Positions 45,856-55,540 of a stretch of DNA of 64,000 nt are shown piece after piece; position 1 is the stretch's first letter; each line of letters opens with the position of its first letter. Under the pieces are notes generated by a model. The model was not told the DNA's origin and did not search any database. It saw only the letters and a list, made by a program, of their open reading frames with translations. A program made the translations under genes and the position numbers. The stretch is from the NCBI GenBank assembly GCA_036704045.1, contig DATNQM010000030.1:62001-126000 (forward strand), given 5' to 3'. The stretch is from Ancylothrix sp036704045. GTDB taxonomy: Bacteria; Cyanobacteriota; Cyanobacteriia; Cyanobacteriales; Oscillatoriaceae.

Positions 45856-46617
45856 TTACAAGCCTGGACAAGCATCGGTATTTTCAGCTAGTGAGCTATC
45901 TTTAAGGATAAGAGCACAATAAGTAGCTCTCGAACTACTTAAATCACTCCTCACAATTGCACTAGAAAATGTAACTAATGGTAAGGATATATTCGCCCCA
46001 GAAGTTATTCCTAAAGAAGCTGTTTTTCTCGTTCGGGCAGTGGTTACTATGTCTGGAAAGGGTTCTAAGCGAGTTGGAGACTGCGTTAAAGCTGCTTTCG
46101 TGTAAACCCGTACACGCATCAAAAATGCAACAGGGCTCTCAGAGTCATTGGCAGAAATAGCACTCGAAGGAGTTGCGGAGCGAAAGGTCTGCATTCCCAA
46201 ATCCCACTCACCATCGCCATTGATGTCTAAACTACAAACAGAAGTGACTGGCGTAGTCCCTGAAACATTTAACAACGGACAAGCTGGAGGCTTTGTACCC
46301 ACCGGTACAGGAGTTGGTGCTGGCCAACGATCTATATCAAAATCTTGTACTTCTTGAGATCCTGGCCGTATCGGTGGTAATTGGGCAATATCATTGGCTT
46401 TAATATTGCCGCGATCTACCTGCAAACGCACTCGGTCAATTTCTCCTTTTGCCAATTTTATCGCTTGGTCAGTGCGGTAATTTTTTATCCGGGTGGCATA
46501 GCCAACCACCAATGCCGGTGTGATGAGTGTAACAACTGTTGCCACCACCATAATTCCCACCAGGGACTCTATGAGGGTTAAACCTTTTTCTGTGCGTTTT
46601 CCTAGGGATTTTTTCAT
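45856..46617 (-). CDS. hpsB: PilV-like pseudopilin HpsB
   Basis: A prepilin of about 253 residues with motif KG-LTLIE and E at +5. The hydrophobic helix is followed by the PilV/GspI-like pattern RIKNYRTDQAIKLAKGEIDRVR. ATG 46617 (MKKSLGKRTEKG) gives a conventional short leader; the frame also allows 46632. It starts 46 bases after the hpsA stop, consistent with cotranscription. Confidence 0.82.
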   Translation of the reverse strand: MKKSLGKRTEKGLTLIESLVGIMVVATVVTLITPALVVGYATRIKNYRTDQAIKLAKGEIDRVRLQVDRGNIKANDIAQLPPIRPGSQEVQDFDIDRWPAPTPVPVGTKPPACPLLNVSGTTPVTSVCSLDINGDGEWDLGMQTFRSATPSSAISANDSESPVAFLMRVRVYTKAALTQSPTRLEPFPDIVTTARTRKTASLGITSGANISLPLVTFSSAIVRSDLSSSRATYCALILKDSSLAENTDACPGL

Positions 46618-46663
46618 CATGCACCTCGGCATCAGTAGTTGGCAAAAAAGTATTAGTTACAGG

Positions 46664-49600
46664 TTAAGTTGGACAAGTTAAATTAGTTTCCACAACCTTG
46701 CGTAACTTACAGATGTAAGGGTCATCTGCCGGAGGTTCGCGGTAAAACTCACTACGAGATAATGGGACTTCCGCAAGTCGGGCAGCCGCAGGCGAAGGTG
46801 GGGCGATTTGTAACGCTGTATCATAACCCCAACGTCTTTGTGGTACACGATAGTAGTAGAACCAGTCAGCTGTACCAGGTACGGTAGGTGGTTCCCACGC
46901 ATCTTGGTCATAGGGGCCGGTGGCGTAGTTACTAAAGTTCAACTGCAACATAGAACCGGCAATCGCCAACTGTTGCGGAGTTCCGTTAGGGTTCCAATCT
47001 TCTAATAAGCGCGGGAAGTTATGAAAACCACCATTAGAACCATTTGGTCGAGTTGATATAACTCCACTTACCAAGATTGTATTTACAGTTGTTGGTGTAG
47101 CACGATTTAAACCAGATTCCTTGCCACTTTTATCAGAGAAAGCGCGGAATGATCCATAGGAAGCGATAGTATTGGTGTTCGTCGCCTTGTACTTGATATC
47201 TGCATTACGAAACACCTTAAGGGATCCATCACAACCTGTGCGATTATTTCCTGTGCTATTAGTTGCTGCTGCTCTAGTGGTGGAACTTCCAGGGGGATTT
47301 AAAGAGGCCAGTCTTGGATCAAAGGGGTTTTCACAAATAAAACCTAGTGGAATGTTTTCTATCAGAGTTGGTGAAGATGGAGCCGGGGATGGTAGGTTCA
47401 AATTAGTTATCCCAGCAAAGTTGAAGTTGCTGTTGCGATAAGATGACCGCAGTGTTGAAGAATCAACACAGCCCAAATTATTACCACTCACGCCACTTTG
47501 AATCGTCCCGTCACAAGTCCACGCATTTGACAAAATCGTTATTGAATCCGCCAGAATTTCTGAAGTCCGCCAACGATCACCGGCAGGTCTAGCAAAATTA
47601 TTATTCAAGTTTGTACGCGTGTAAAAATTGCTGTAATCATTAGCTAATAGCGGTGGCTGAAATTCTTCTTGAGTGTTGCTACCATCGGTATGCAAATTAA
47701 AGTTGCCTTGAATATATACAGGATTATCAGAAATCAAAGATAATCCTCGACTTTCGTACTTGGTTGGCACCGTAAAACTCGTTGCAGTTCTCCTCAAATC
47801 TGCACCATTTCGCAAGCGGAAACCATAGGAACGTCGGTCAGGATCTGGGTAATAATCAATTGGCTTCGGGCTAATTCCATTAATCAACGGGGGGTCTTGG
47901 TTATTCCAAACGTTCATAATATTGCTCGCACCAGAGGGGTTGCCGTTAGAAGCCGGCCAAACTCCTGTAGGTGGGGTAACATCATAGTTTGCATAGCCAT
48001 TCGGTGGCATCAATTGTGGGCGTAAAATAGCGTCTTCCCGTACCGCATCTTCACGGAAAGCATACACCAGGCCACTTATAGGCAACCAGGTATCTTGTTG
48101 ACCCCCGGCAACATCCAGCCCACTAACAATGCGATTCCGCATTAAATCTAAATCTAAGTTAAACAGCCGGACGCTCATCATTTCTCGACCGTCAAAAATT
48201 GCAGAATCTTTAAATCCTACCTGTACACATTGGTTAGGTGGGTTAGGTGTACCGCTTAAAGGTAGCAACCTGAGCATATTCGTTTGGGGCGGAGGGTTAG
48301 ATGTACTCTGTGCAGTAAAGTTTAGCTCTGGGTAGGTATCACAGGAATTGTCATTACTGCCATTATTGGGCCTGGAGTAGGGCAATTGCCAAGGATTACC
48401 CGTTGCTAGATTACCCTGGGCTGGTATTGGATACTGGTTAAGCTCAAGCCGCGTCCCCGGCGTTGTCAGTTCTCTTGGGCTAAGGGCTATTGCCTCAATG
48501 TCGTTGTCAAGTTGTGGGTCGTCTGGTAATGGTTGATATGTAAAACTTAGTAGGTTATTTCCTCTTGGGTTAAATACCCTGATGATGTCATCTCGGTTGT
48601 GAGCTACAGCCAACTTTACCGGAGTATTTGTGCCAGGTAAAGTAATTGTCGGGTCGGTACCGGCTGGTGGATCCTGTGGTTCATTATGCGCTGTTTTTGG
48701 GAAAAGGTAATAAAGCGCCGGGAATTTTGGTTTTGTGGCGCAAAGTTTTGCCAAGTTTCCTGTCAGACAAGTCGGTGGTGTTGCTCCTGCGGTCCGATCA
48801 AGCTCAATTTGACTTTGCAGGTGTAAAATGCGAGCAATCGCGGCATTTGTTCGGAAATCCCTTACTATGGTAGGATCCGGACTAGTCTTTGCAAGCTCTT
48901 CAGCAAGCTTCCGATCAAATTCCGAAATCAAGTAATCCGCCTCATCAGGCCAGGGATCCGATCCTTGTGGTACAGCTAAAGGAGTAGCGCCATTTGGATT
49001 TGGTATCGTGGTAGGACGCGCGCTATCCAGAACCGCAGAAAAACTAGGAGGCAGTGGGTCTGGGGGGCTATATTCCTTAACATAGCTAATGTTGTAAGCC
49101 AGTAATCCCAAAGTACAAGCAGCTGTATGCAGATAAGATTTATCAGCAATACTTAAATTGTTATAATTAACATTTGGTCTACTTAGAGCGTCCATCACCT
49201 GCCGCAGATTAGAAAAATTCCCCCACATTGTCATGTTGGGATAAGGGTGGACGATATTATCTTGAGGTGCAGGAAAAGCTCCATTAGGATCCCCAGCAAA
49301 ATCCGCCAAGTTTTCCAAAGCCGTTCTTAAAGCGCTGTTGCCATCAATCAACCTTGCAAAAGTAGCTTCATCGCGCGCCGGCGGGTTAAATTCCCAACCA
49401 TTTGTGCCTTTGCCATAAAAGAAATCGGTTAACAACGTCGGTGGTGTATTGGCGGGTGTTGTGCCGATCTGTAAGGTTTGGAAACTAGCACTTTCTGCCA
49501 AAGTGTGAGCGGTGCCGGGGTGAACTGTACTTGCCAAACAGGCAACTGGGAAATATCCACCTTCATTAATAGGAGTACCGGCAGTATCCCCGACTTTGTT

Positions 49601-51541
49601 GTGATAAATAGCCGTTGCTTGCACAGCAGCTAAGTTATCTTGCAAAGTGCGAAGTTGCCGTGCTTCATTGCGTCTTGTGGTGCCGGCCCAGGTAGGACTG
49701 GGGACATCATCTGGCGGAAACATTGACAGGTCTGGCCCTGCATTTGATAAGTCTGCAACTGTATTAATTGTTGCCGGCGGTGCGCTAGTGGGTAATTTAT
49801 CGCTATCTATAAGCCAACCGTAGGGATTACCCAATTCTAAACGCTGACCGACAATAATTCTCAGCCCTTCATTGCGAGCGCGGCGTTCCCAATAACCATC
49901 TAAACCTACCGTTTCCGGCAAGTCTGGAGATGTAGGATCGTTGCGAGTTAAATCATTAGTGCTGAGGACTTCAGTATTACCTAGTCGATCTGTCGCCGTA
50001 ATACTAGTTGTAATAGGGGTACCTTGGGTTGGTACAAAGGCTTGGACACACTGAGGCGGTTCGTTGGGAGACCGGACTTGTCTTTCTCGACTGTAGCCTG
50101 GTTTTGGCCCTAGCCGATTATCAGCACGATAAAGGTCATCAACGTAAGGGGCACAAGTAATTGCATTTGCCCCCACAGTAACCCTACTGGTAGATCCTAG
50201 TTTAGCCGGATCGCTTTCAAAGGTCTGATCATGGTTCCAAGTGTTAGCGGTAGGAGCAATTCTTGGTTGCGTTTCGTTTTTTACTTGCAAACGCAATGGA
50301 TCTGTAGAGATATTAGATACATTTGGATAAGGATTTGGCGTAATTGAGTCTATTGCATTAGAGAAAGCTACCGGGCCGTTACTAGCCAGTCCCCTTGTAA
50401 CTACATCCTTATCTTGAACATCAATATTAACTGTACCGGCATCGTTAGTATTGTCTCGAATTCTCCCAGCAACCACTTCCCAAAACGCTGTAATTTTTGA
50501 ACTTGTTTCAGGAGTAAAAAAGCACGAACTAGGTGAACTAATTAAATAGGAACGAAAACTTCCTGTACTACCAGAAGACAGAAAAATACTGCCTTGAGAG
50601 TGCATCGCCCCATTCCAGTTAACAGCTTGACCAGGGTAAGCTTCTAAATCGTAACGGAACCATGCCCCCCACTTGTTTCCTCGTTCTGATATACGATCTT
50701 GCTGGTATTGAACTGTAGAAATTGATTTATTTGTAGTATTATTTGTCGGGATACTGACTGCATAAACTTGAATATTTTTGTAAAGTGTGGCGGTACCATT
50801 ACCTTGTACCCATCCCGCCTCATCTACTAAACCACTACTTCCTGCGCGGTTACAACTAGGGTTACTGTTTAAAATTGTCGTGGCTAGGGGCCCGTTGCGA
50901 ACTAACCAGCGATTTGCTTTATCTGCATCTCTACTTAAATAAGCAGGGTTTCCATCTTGCGATGAAATAGAATAGTTTACGCTTCCTACTTCTCTACGGG
51001 TACGGAACAAAATGCCGTAAATGGTTGTTACGTCATCACTTGGATCATTGGGTGTATTTTGATCGCTTGTATATCTCCAAACGTTGGGAGTAACACTAGA
51101 GTCTAGTCCAAGCTGCTGGGATGTCACCCGCTCTTCACCAGGGAAGTCGTACTGATCCTCCCCCATAATATTTTCAAGCGCTGCTTCATTCGGCGGGTTT
51201 CCTGGCCAAGCACCCGCTCTAAACATAAATTCTATCTTTGCTTTCGCCCTATCGAGGGCCGGTGATGCTGCATTAGCCACCTGCTGAGTTTGGTAATCCC
51301 GAATCACCTGGGTATTACGGCTAAAGGTGCGGAACATTACCGCCGCCACCACCAAAAACACCACAATCATCATTAAAGCAAGAGTTGGCAGCACAAATCC
51401 AGCCTGAGCCGACCTCAGCCTATTTAACACCAAATAAGAACGAAGCAACCACTGCATTAGTTGCCGAGACACCCGTTTAAACAGATTAAATATTTCTCTG
51501 GATAGACGCTGAAGAGCTTTCTGGAATTTGTGCTTAGCCAT
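46664..51541 (-). CDS. hpsA: Hormogonium polysaccharide biosynthesis protein HpsA
   Basis: A very long (1625-residue) secreted protein. The basic N terminus ends in AG-FVLPTLALMMIVVFLVVAA (hydrophobic helix about 49-69), a prepilin-like segment lacking the usual glutamate at +5. A huge extracytoplasmic region follows, rich in Asn, Pro, Thr and Ser, with scattered cysteines. HpsA in Nostoc is needed for polysaccharide secretion and gliding of hormogonia. Its place ahead of three to four pseudopilin genes reproduces the known hps gene order. The gene uses ordinary codons throughout with no interruption. Confidence 0.88.
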   Translation of the reverse strand: MAKHKFQKALQRLSREIFNLFKRVSRQLMQWLLRSYLVLNRLRSAQAGFVLPTLALMMIVVFLVVAAVMFRTFSRNTQVIRDYQTQQVANAASPALDRAKAKIEFMFRAGAWPGNPPNEAALENIMGEDQYDFPGEERVTSQQLGLDSSVTPNVWRYTSDQNTPNDPSDDVTTIYGILFRTRREVGSVNYSISSQDGNPAYLSRDADKANRWLVRNGPLATTILNSNPSCNRAGSSGLVDEAGWVQGNGTATLYKNIQVYAVSIPTNNTTNKSISTVQYQQDRISERGNKWGAWFRYDLEAYPGQAVNWNGAMHSQGSIFLSSGSTGSFRSYLISSPSSCFFTPETSSKITAFWEVVAGRIRDNTNDAGTVNIDVQDKDVVTRGLASNGPVAFSNAIDSITPNPYPNVSNISTDPLRLQVKNETQPRIAPTANTWNHDQTFESDPAKLGSTSRVTVGANAITCAPYVDDLYRADNRLGPKPGYSRERQVRSPNEPPQCVQAFVPTQGTPITTSITATDRLGNTEVLSTNDLTRNDPTSPDLPETVGLDGYWERRARNEGLRIIVGQRLELGNPYGWLIDSDKLPTSAPPATINTVADLSNAGPDLSMFPPDDVPSPTWAGTTRRNEARQLRTLQDNLAAVQATAIYHNKVGDTAGTPINEGGYFPVACLASTVHPGTAHTLAESASFQTLQIGTTPANTPPTLLTDFFYGKGTNGWEFNPPARDEATFARLIDGNSALRTALENLADFAGDPNGAFPAPQDNIVHPYPNMTMWGNFSNLRQVMDALSRPNVNYNNLSIADKSYLHTAACTLGLLAYNISYVKEYSPPDPLPPSFSAVLDSARPTTIPNPNGATPLAVPQGSDPWPDEADYLISEFDRKLAEELAKTSPDPTIVRDFRTNAAIARILHLQSQIELDRTAGATPPTCLTGNLAKLCATKPKFPALYYLFPKTAHNEPQDPPAGTDPTITLPGTNTPVKLAVAHNRDDIIRVFNPRGNNLLSFTYQPLPDDPQLDNDIEAIALSPRELTTPGTRLELNQYPIPAQGNLATGNPWQLPYSRPNNGSNDNSCDTYPELNFTAQSTSNPPPQTNMLRLLPLSGTPNPPNQCVQVGFKDSAIFDGREMMSVRLFNLDLDLMRNRIVSGLDVAGGQQDTWLPISGLVYAFREDAVREDAILRPQLMPPNGYANYDVTPPTGVWPASNGNPSGASNIMNVWNNQDPPLINGISPKPIDYYPDPDRRSYGFRLRNGADLRRTATSFTVPTKYESRGLSLISDNPVYIQGNFNLHTDGSNTQEEFQPPLLANDYSNFYTRTNLNNNFARPAGDRWRTSEILADSITILSNAWTCDGTIQSGVSGNNLGCVDSSTLRSSYRNSNFNFAGITNLNLPSPAPSSPTLIENIPLGFICENPFDPRLASLNPPGSSTTRAAATNSTGNNRTGCDGSLKVFRNADIKYKATNTNTIASYGSFRAFSDKSGKESGLNRATPTTVNTILVSGVISTRPNGSNGGFHNFPRLLEDWNPNGTPQQLAIAGSMLQLNFSNYATGPYDQDAWEPPTVPGTADWFYYYRVPQRRWGYDTALQIAPPSPAAARLAEVPLSRSEFYREPPADDPYICKLRKVVETNLTCPT

Positions 51542-51677
51542 ACATCCCCAACAAAGACAGACAAAACCAATCTTTTATAGTCACCTGCTCTAGTCTTAAC
51601 CGATCAAAGCAGGAAATGACAATACTACAAGAGTGTTGTCCCTAAGTTGAGGATACCCACCAACTAACTATTAACGA

Positions 51678-52310
51678 TCACGGCCCTACAGAATTTTCTT
51701 CATCACTTGCATTAGGTAATGAAACTGGTGCAGAATTACTGGGAGAATTTGCCCGCGAACTAGCCAAAGTATTTGACACCAAAACAAAGCCCAGGTAGGC
51801 CGGTAGCAACAACGCCCCAATCGCTGCAACCCCCGTCAGCCATGATGTCCAACTCACTTGAGGCCCATAATGAGTACGGTACGGATCAAACGAAAGAAAC
51901 TCACTTTTAACAATATCTCGCATACCCAAAGGACGTTTAAATCTCACCCTTCTATCATCCATCTTTTCTAACAGAATCCACCCCGCTTGTGCCTCCTCCT
52001 CACACAATTTTTGAAAAACATTTCCATCCCTAAACAAATCAGAGGTAGAACGCACAATTTTATATTCCCAACCATTGAAGCGCGGATCTTTTCCCATATC
52101 CCTACCCCCTCCATTTTGAGACAAACTTTGAGCCGTCAACGGCACCGGCCCATAAGAATTTTCCTCAGTATCTTGTAAACTCAAAATTAATTCCTCCTCT
52201 TGGTATAATTGCTCAGCCACCAGTTGTTGTCGGCCCATAACCGCACCAGCAATCACAGCTTCAATGCCGAGAGTTCCAACAAACACACTCCAAATCAAGA
52301 TTTCTAACAC
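51678..52310 (-). CDS. Membrane protein with DUF4177-like domain, unknown function
   Basis: A 210-residue protein with an N-terminal hydrophobic segment (about 2-25), a central WEYKIVRSTSDLFRD...EEEAQAGWILLEKMDDRRVRFKRP region (81-127) that resembles DUF4177, and a second membrane segment at about 158-180. A Ser/Asn/Pro tail closes it. It lies 136 bases upstream of hpsA on the same strand and may be linked with it, but no role is known. Confidence 0.65.
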   Translation of the reverse strand: MLEILIWSVFVGTLGIEAVIAGAVMGRQQLVAEQLYQEEELILSLQDTEENSYGPVPLTAQSLSQNGGGRDMGKDPRFNGWEYKIVRSTSDLFRDGNVFQKLCEEEAQAGWILLEKMDDRRVRFKRPLGMRDIVKSEFLSFDPYRTHYGPQVSWTSWLTGVAAIGALLLPAYLGFVLVSNTLASSRANSPSNSAPVSLPNASDEENSVGP

Positions 52311-52399
52311 GATTTAATATTTGTCCTTTCTTAAAAAGCCATTGCCATTAGTCCTGTTTAGGTGTCAAGCCTTTTGTAGTTTTCCCAGCCCTAGAAATC

Positions 52400-52456
52400 T
52401 TTGTCAAAAGTCATTACTGTACTTGACAAAAATTAAAAAAAATGCTAATTAGCATT
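52400..52456. promoter_or_regulatory. Two inverted repeats upstream of the DUF4177-like gene
   Basis: TTTGTCAA (52400-52407) and TTGACAAA (52423-52430) form one inverted repeat, and AATGCTAATTAGCATT (52441-52456) is a perfect 16-bp palindrome. They lie between the ribD stop and the next minus-strand start, so they could be operators or a ribD terminator. Confidence 0.35.
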
Positions 52457-52491
52457 CATCCTCCAAAAGCTGTCCTGATTGGCCCCACCTC

Positions 52492-53673
52492 CTAACCAAC
52501 CCTAGGCTTCAAATATCCCTCCACCACACACTCAGACCCAATCGGTCGCCAGCTTACCCGTTCTAAACTAAAAGCATCCGTCATACTCATTAAACCCAAA
52601 TCCCCCACCGGCGACGGAGCCCTCTGACCCCCAATAATTTTAGGCGCAATAAAAGCTAAAATTTTCTGCACCGCACCTCCAGCAATCGCACTAGCCGCCA
52701 AAGTACCTCCACATTCCCATAAAACCCCCGAAAGTTGCCGGTCATACAAATGCACCATCACCGCATCCGGTGTCAGCACATCCAACTCCACCACTTCCAC
52801 CCCCTTATTCTTTAGCATTTCTTGGAATTCAGGATTAACCCCCCTTTCCGTTACCACCAGCGTCGGCGCATCCTCAACTTCCCACAACCGCGCCTCTGGC
52901 GGTAAATTTAAACTCCGACTCATCACCACTCTTAACGGGTTGCGTATCACCGGATCATGTGTCGTTAAACGGGGGTTATCCAAACGAACCGTATTACCCC
53001 CCACAATCACCGCATCACAAATAGACCGTAACTGATAAACTTCACTGCGAGACTCTTTACTAGTCACCCAACTACTATGGCCGGTGCTAGTAGCAATCTT
53101 GCCATCAAGGGTCATCGCATACTTCAAAATTCCAAACGGGCGCCGGTGTACAATTCTGTGAATAAAAGCCTCATTCAGTCGCCGGCAATCATCCTCCTCA
53201 ACACCCACCACCACCTCAATACCCGCCTTTCTTAACCGTTCAATACCACCCCCACCCACCAAAGGATTAGGGTCAACCATCCCCACCACAACCTTTGCCA
53301 CACCGGCCTTCACCAAAGCCTCACTACAAGGCGGTGTTCGTCCGTGATGATTACAAGGCTCAAGATTAACGTAAATTGTCGCACCCTTAGCCAACTCACC
53401 GGCATCTCGGAGTGCAAAAACTTCAGCATGAGGCTGACCGGCCTTTGGGTGAAAACCCTCTCCTACAATTTGACCATCTCGAACAATCACCGCCCCCACC
53501 AAAGGGTTAGGAGACGTTTCACCAAGAGCCTGACGAGCTAAACTTAGGCATCGCTGCATCATTGTACAGTCAAATGCACTCCAAATTTGCGGAAAACCAT
53601 CCAAAGCAGCCCCAACACCGGCATCGGGTGAATTTTGTGGGTTTGCGTCCTTGTCTGCGAGAATATTGTCCAT
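52492..53673 (-). CDS. ribD: Riboflavin biosynthesis deaminase/reductase RibD
   Basis: A bifunctional enzyme. The deaminase domain has zinc ligands HAE and the pair of cysteines in PCNHHGRTPPC, after SPNPLVGAVIVRDG. The reductase domain follows with GILKYAMTLDGKIAT and VIVGGNTVRLDNPRLT. It deaminates and reduces the pyrimidine intermediate of riboflavin synthesis. Numbered from 53706, the conserved part begins near residue 49, so the start could be 53706, 53673 or 53559. No FMN riboswitch is apparent upstream. Confidence 0.92.
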   Translation of the reverse strand: MDNILADKDANPQNSPDAGVGAALDGFPQIWSAFDCTMMQRCLSLARQALGETSPNPLVGAVIVRDGQIVGEGFHPKAGQPHAEVFALRDAGELAKGATIYVNLEPCNHHGRTPPCSEALVKAGVAKVVVGMVDPNPLVGGGGIERLRKAGIEVVVGVEEDDCRRLNEAFIHRIVHRRPFGILKYAMTLDGKIATSTGHSSWVTSKESRSEVYQLRSICDAVIVGGNTVRLDNPRLTTHDPVIRNPLRVVMSRSLNLPPEARLWEVEDAPTLVVTERGVNPEFQEMLKNKGVEVVELDVLTPDAVMVHLYDRQLSGVLWECGGTLAASAIAGGAVQKILAFIAPKIIGGQRAPSPVGDLGLMSMTDAFSLERVSWRPIGSECVVEGYLKPRVG

Positions 53674-53706
53674 GTTGGAGAGGTATAGCTTGAAGTTGTG
53701 CTGCAT

Positions 53707-54550
53707 TAAATGCCTGTAGCAACCTGCGTACCGGGCTTTATCCTGAGTTTATCGGAAACAGTGAAGCCGGTGTTTGATAAAACCCCCTAAATTTTCCTTT
53801 CCCCAAAACTAAATAATTTTTAATTATACAAAAAGTATAAATATTTTCAAACTTTTCTAGACATTTTTAAGAACATAAAAGAATTAACTTTGTTAGCAAA
53901 ATCAAGAGTTAAAATTAGAACCAAACTCATTTAAATAATTGAATTTCCAGAATTTTATACTTTTCAAAAAACAGCCCAGAATAAAATTATTATATGTTTT
54001 TTAGTCGTTTATTTATACATATTTGCTTCAAAAATAGCTCACAAAAAAAGATTGTCTCAAAAACCACACCAAACAACCACCCTGAACAAAAAACAAAACC
54101 CTAAATCAAATCAACCACACGGAAAACCGATATATAACACTTTCCAAACAACTAAACTTGCCACGCAGACTGTTAAACTGTTTCAATAAAGTTAGAGAAC
54201 GCCTCTACCGCAGCCGAGTGCATTGAGCAAGAGATCCAAAATTGTCCAGTCTGCTGATGGAACCTGGATCGATAGAGACGTAAATGGCCCCCCGTAGGAT
54301 TGTCCTTCGAGCCTAGGTAGATACACCCTTGCTGAATTTCTCAGTAGGCATTTGTTAGCAAACGTTAGCAAAAAAGTATCAAAAAGCCATTGTTTTGTTC
54401 GTTCGTGCGGTTCCCAAAAATAACTGTAAATAATCACAGCGAAAATCCGCACAACTACCGATCTCTAAACTAAATTTGATCCTATAGACTTTGCCCAGAT
54501 ATAAAACCCTACCGATGAACCGCTCCTAAGAAGCAAAGCGAGAAATACCC
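53707..54550. other. Long intergenic region with a GC-richer island
   Basis: No confident gene. About 53780-54150 is strongly AT-rich. From about 54192 to 54360 the base composition changes sharply to GC-richer DNA with short complementary blocks (for example GTCCAG and CTGGAT at 54244-54270). A minus-strand frame of 86 codons at 54192-54452 has no recognisable protein features. A structured RNA or a leader of the following gene is possible. Confidence 0.4.
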
Positions 54551-55468
54551 ATGTCAATTAAACCAAACCAATTTACAGTCCACTTCTGGGGCGTTCGAGG
54601 TAGCATCGCCTGTCCTGGCGCAGAAACAGTACGCTATGGGGGAAATACTCCCTGCGTCGAAATGCGCGTAGGTGGTAAGCGCCTGATTTTTGATGGAGGA
54701 ACCGGTCTAAGAGTATTAGGACAATCCCTATTATCCCAAATGCCGGTGGAAGCCTATATGTTTTTCACCCATTCCCACTGGGATCACATCCAGGGGTTCC
54801 CGTTTTTCGTCCCCGCCTTCATCAAAGGAAACCGCTTCCACATCTACGGAGCCGTTGCGCCCAACGGTGCTACTATCGAACAACGCCTCAATGACCAAAT
54901 GTTGCATCCAAACTTTCCCGTCCCCTTACAAATCATGGGTGCACAACTCGAATTTAAAGACTTAGGAGTAGGGGAAACAGTCCAGCTTGGTGACGTCACC
55001 ATCGAAAACGCATTGCTAAACCATCCAGGTGAAGCCGTCGGCTACCGCATAAGCTCACAAGGTTGCTCAGCCGCTTACATTACAGACACCGAACATTTCC
55101 CAGACCGGCTCGATGAAAACGTCCTCTGGCTGGCTCGTAATGCCGACGTAATGATATACGATGCCACCTACACAGATCAAGAATACTACTCCGAAAAAAC
55201 CAGCAAAGTTGGTTGGGGACATTCAACTTGGCAAGAAGCCGTTAAAGTAGCCAAAGCCGCCAATGTCAAAAAATTGGTAATATTCCACCACGATCCTCTA
55301 CACAATGATGATTTTCTCGATAGCGTCGCCGAAAAAGTCGGTCAACAATTCCCCGACAGCCTGATGGCAAGAGAAGGCCAATCTATTCAATTAGTCCCTC
55401 CTGGCTTAGCCACTGATAGCGAAGCAGCCATTAGTGAAATAGTCCAAGATGCCAAAGTTTCTGCCTGA
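54551..55468 (+). CDS. MBL-fold metallo-hydrolase
   Basis: A 305-residue metallo-beta-lactamase-fold enzyme. The metal motif HSHWDH is at residues 74-79, LIFDGGTG at 46-52, and later ligands lie in NHPGEAVGYR and ITDTEH, with FHHDPLHND near the end. It resembles the phosphodiesterase-like or PhnP-type branch (VHFWGVRGSIACPG start). The substrate is unknown. In several cyanobacteria similar proteins carry response-regulator domains, but none is attached here. Confidence 0.85.
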   Translation: MSIKPNQFTVHFWGVRGSIACPGAETVRYGGNTPCVEMRVGGKRLIFDGGTGLRVLGQSLLSQMPVEAYMFFTHSHWDHIQGFPFFVPAFIKGNRFHIYGAVAPNGATIEQRLNDQMLHPNFPVPLQIMGAQLEFKDLGVGETVQLGDVTIENALLNHPGEAVGYRISSQGCSAAYITDTEHFPDRLDENVLWLARNADVMIYDATYTDQEYYSEKTSKVGWGHSTWQEAVKVAKAANVKKLVIFHHDPLHNDDFLDSVAEKVGQQFPDSLMAREGQSIQLVPPGLATDSEAAISEIVQDAKVSA

Positions 55469-55540
55469 AATTTGAGATAGCAGGTAAAATAACTGCTCAA
55501 TTGTAACAATTAAACATTAAGCATTTTGGCAAAAACCGGC

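Noticed and set aside
53674..53780. FMN riboswitch upstream of ribD
   Set aside because: The conserved multi-stem RFN core could not be traced in this sequence.
54192..54452. 86-codon minus-strand frame as a gene
   Set aside because: No recognisable motif, poor start context and no neighbour in an operon; kept only as a possible RNA region.
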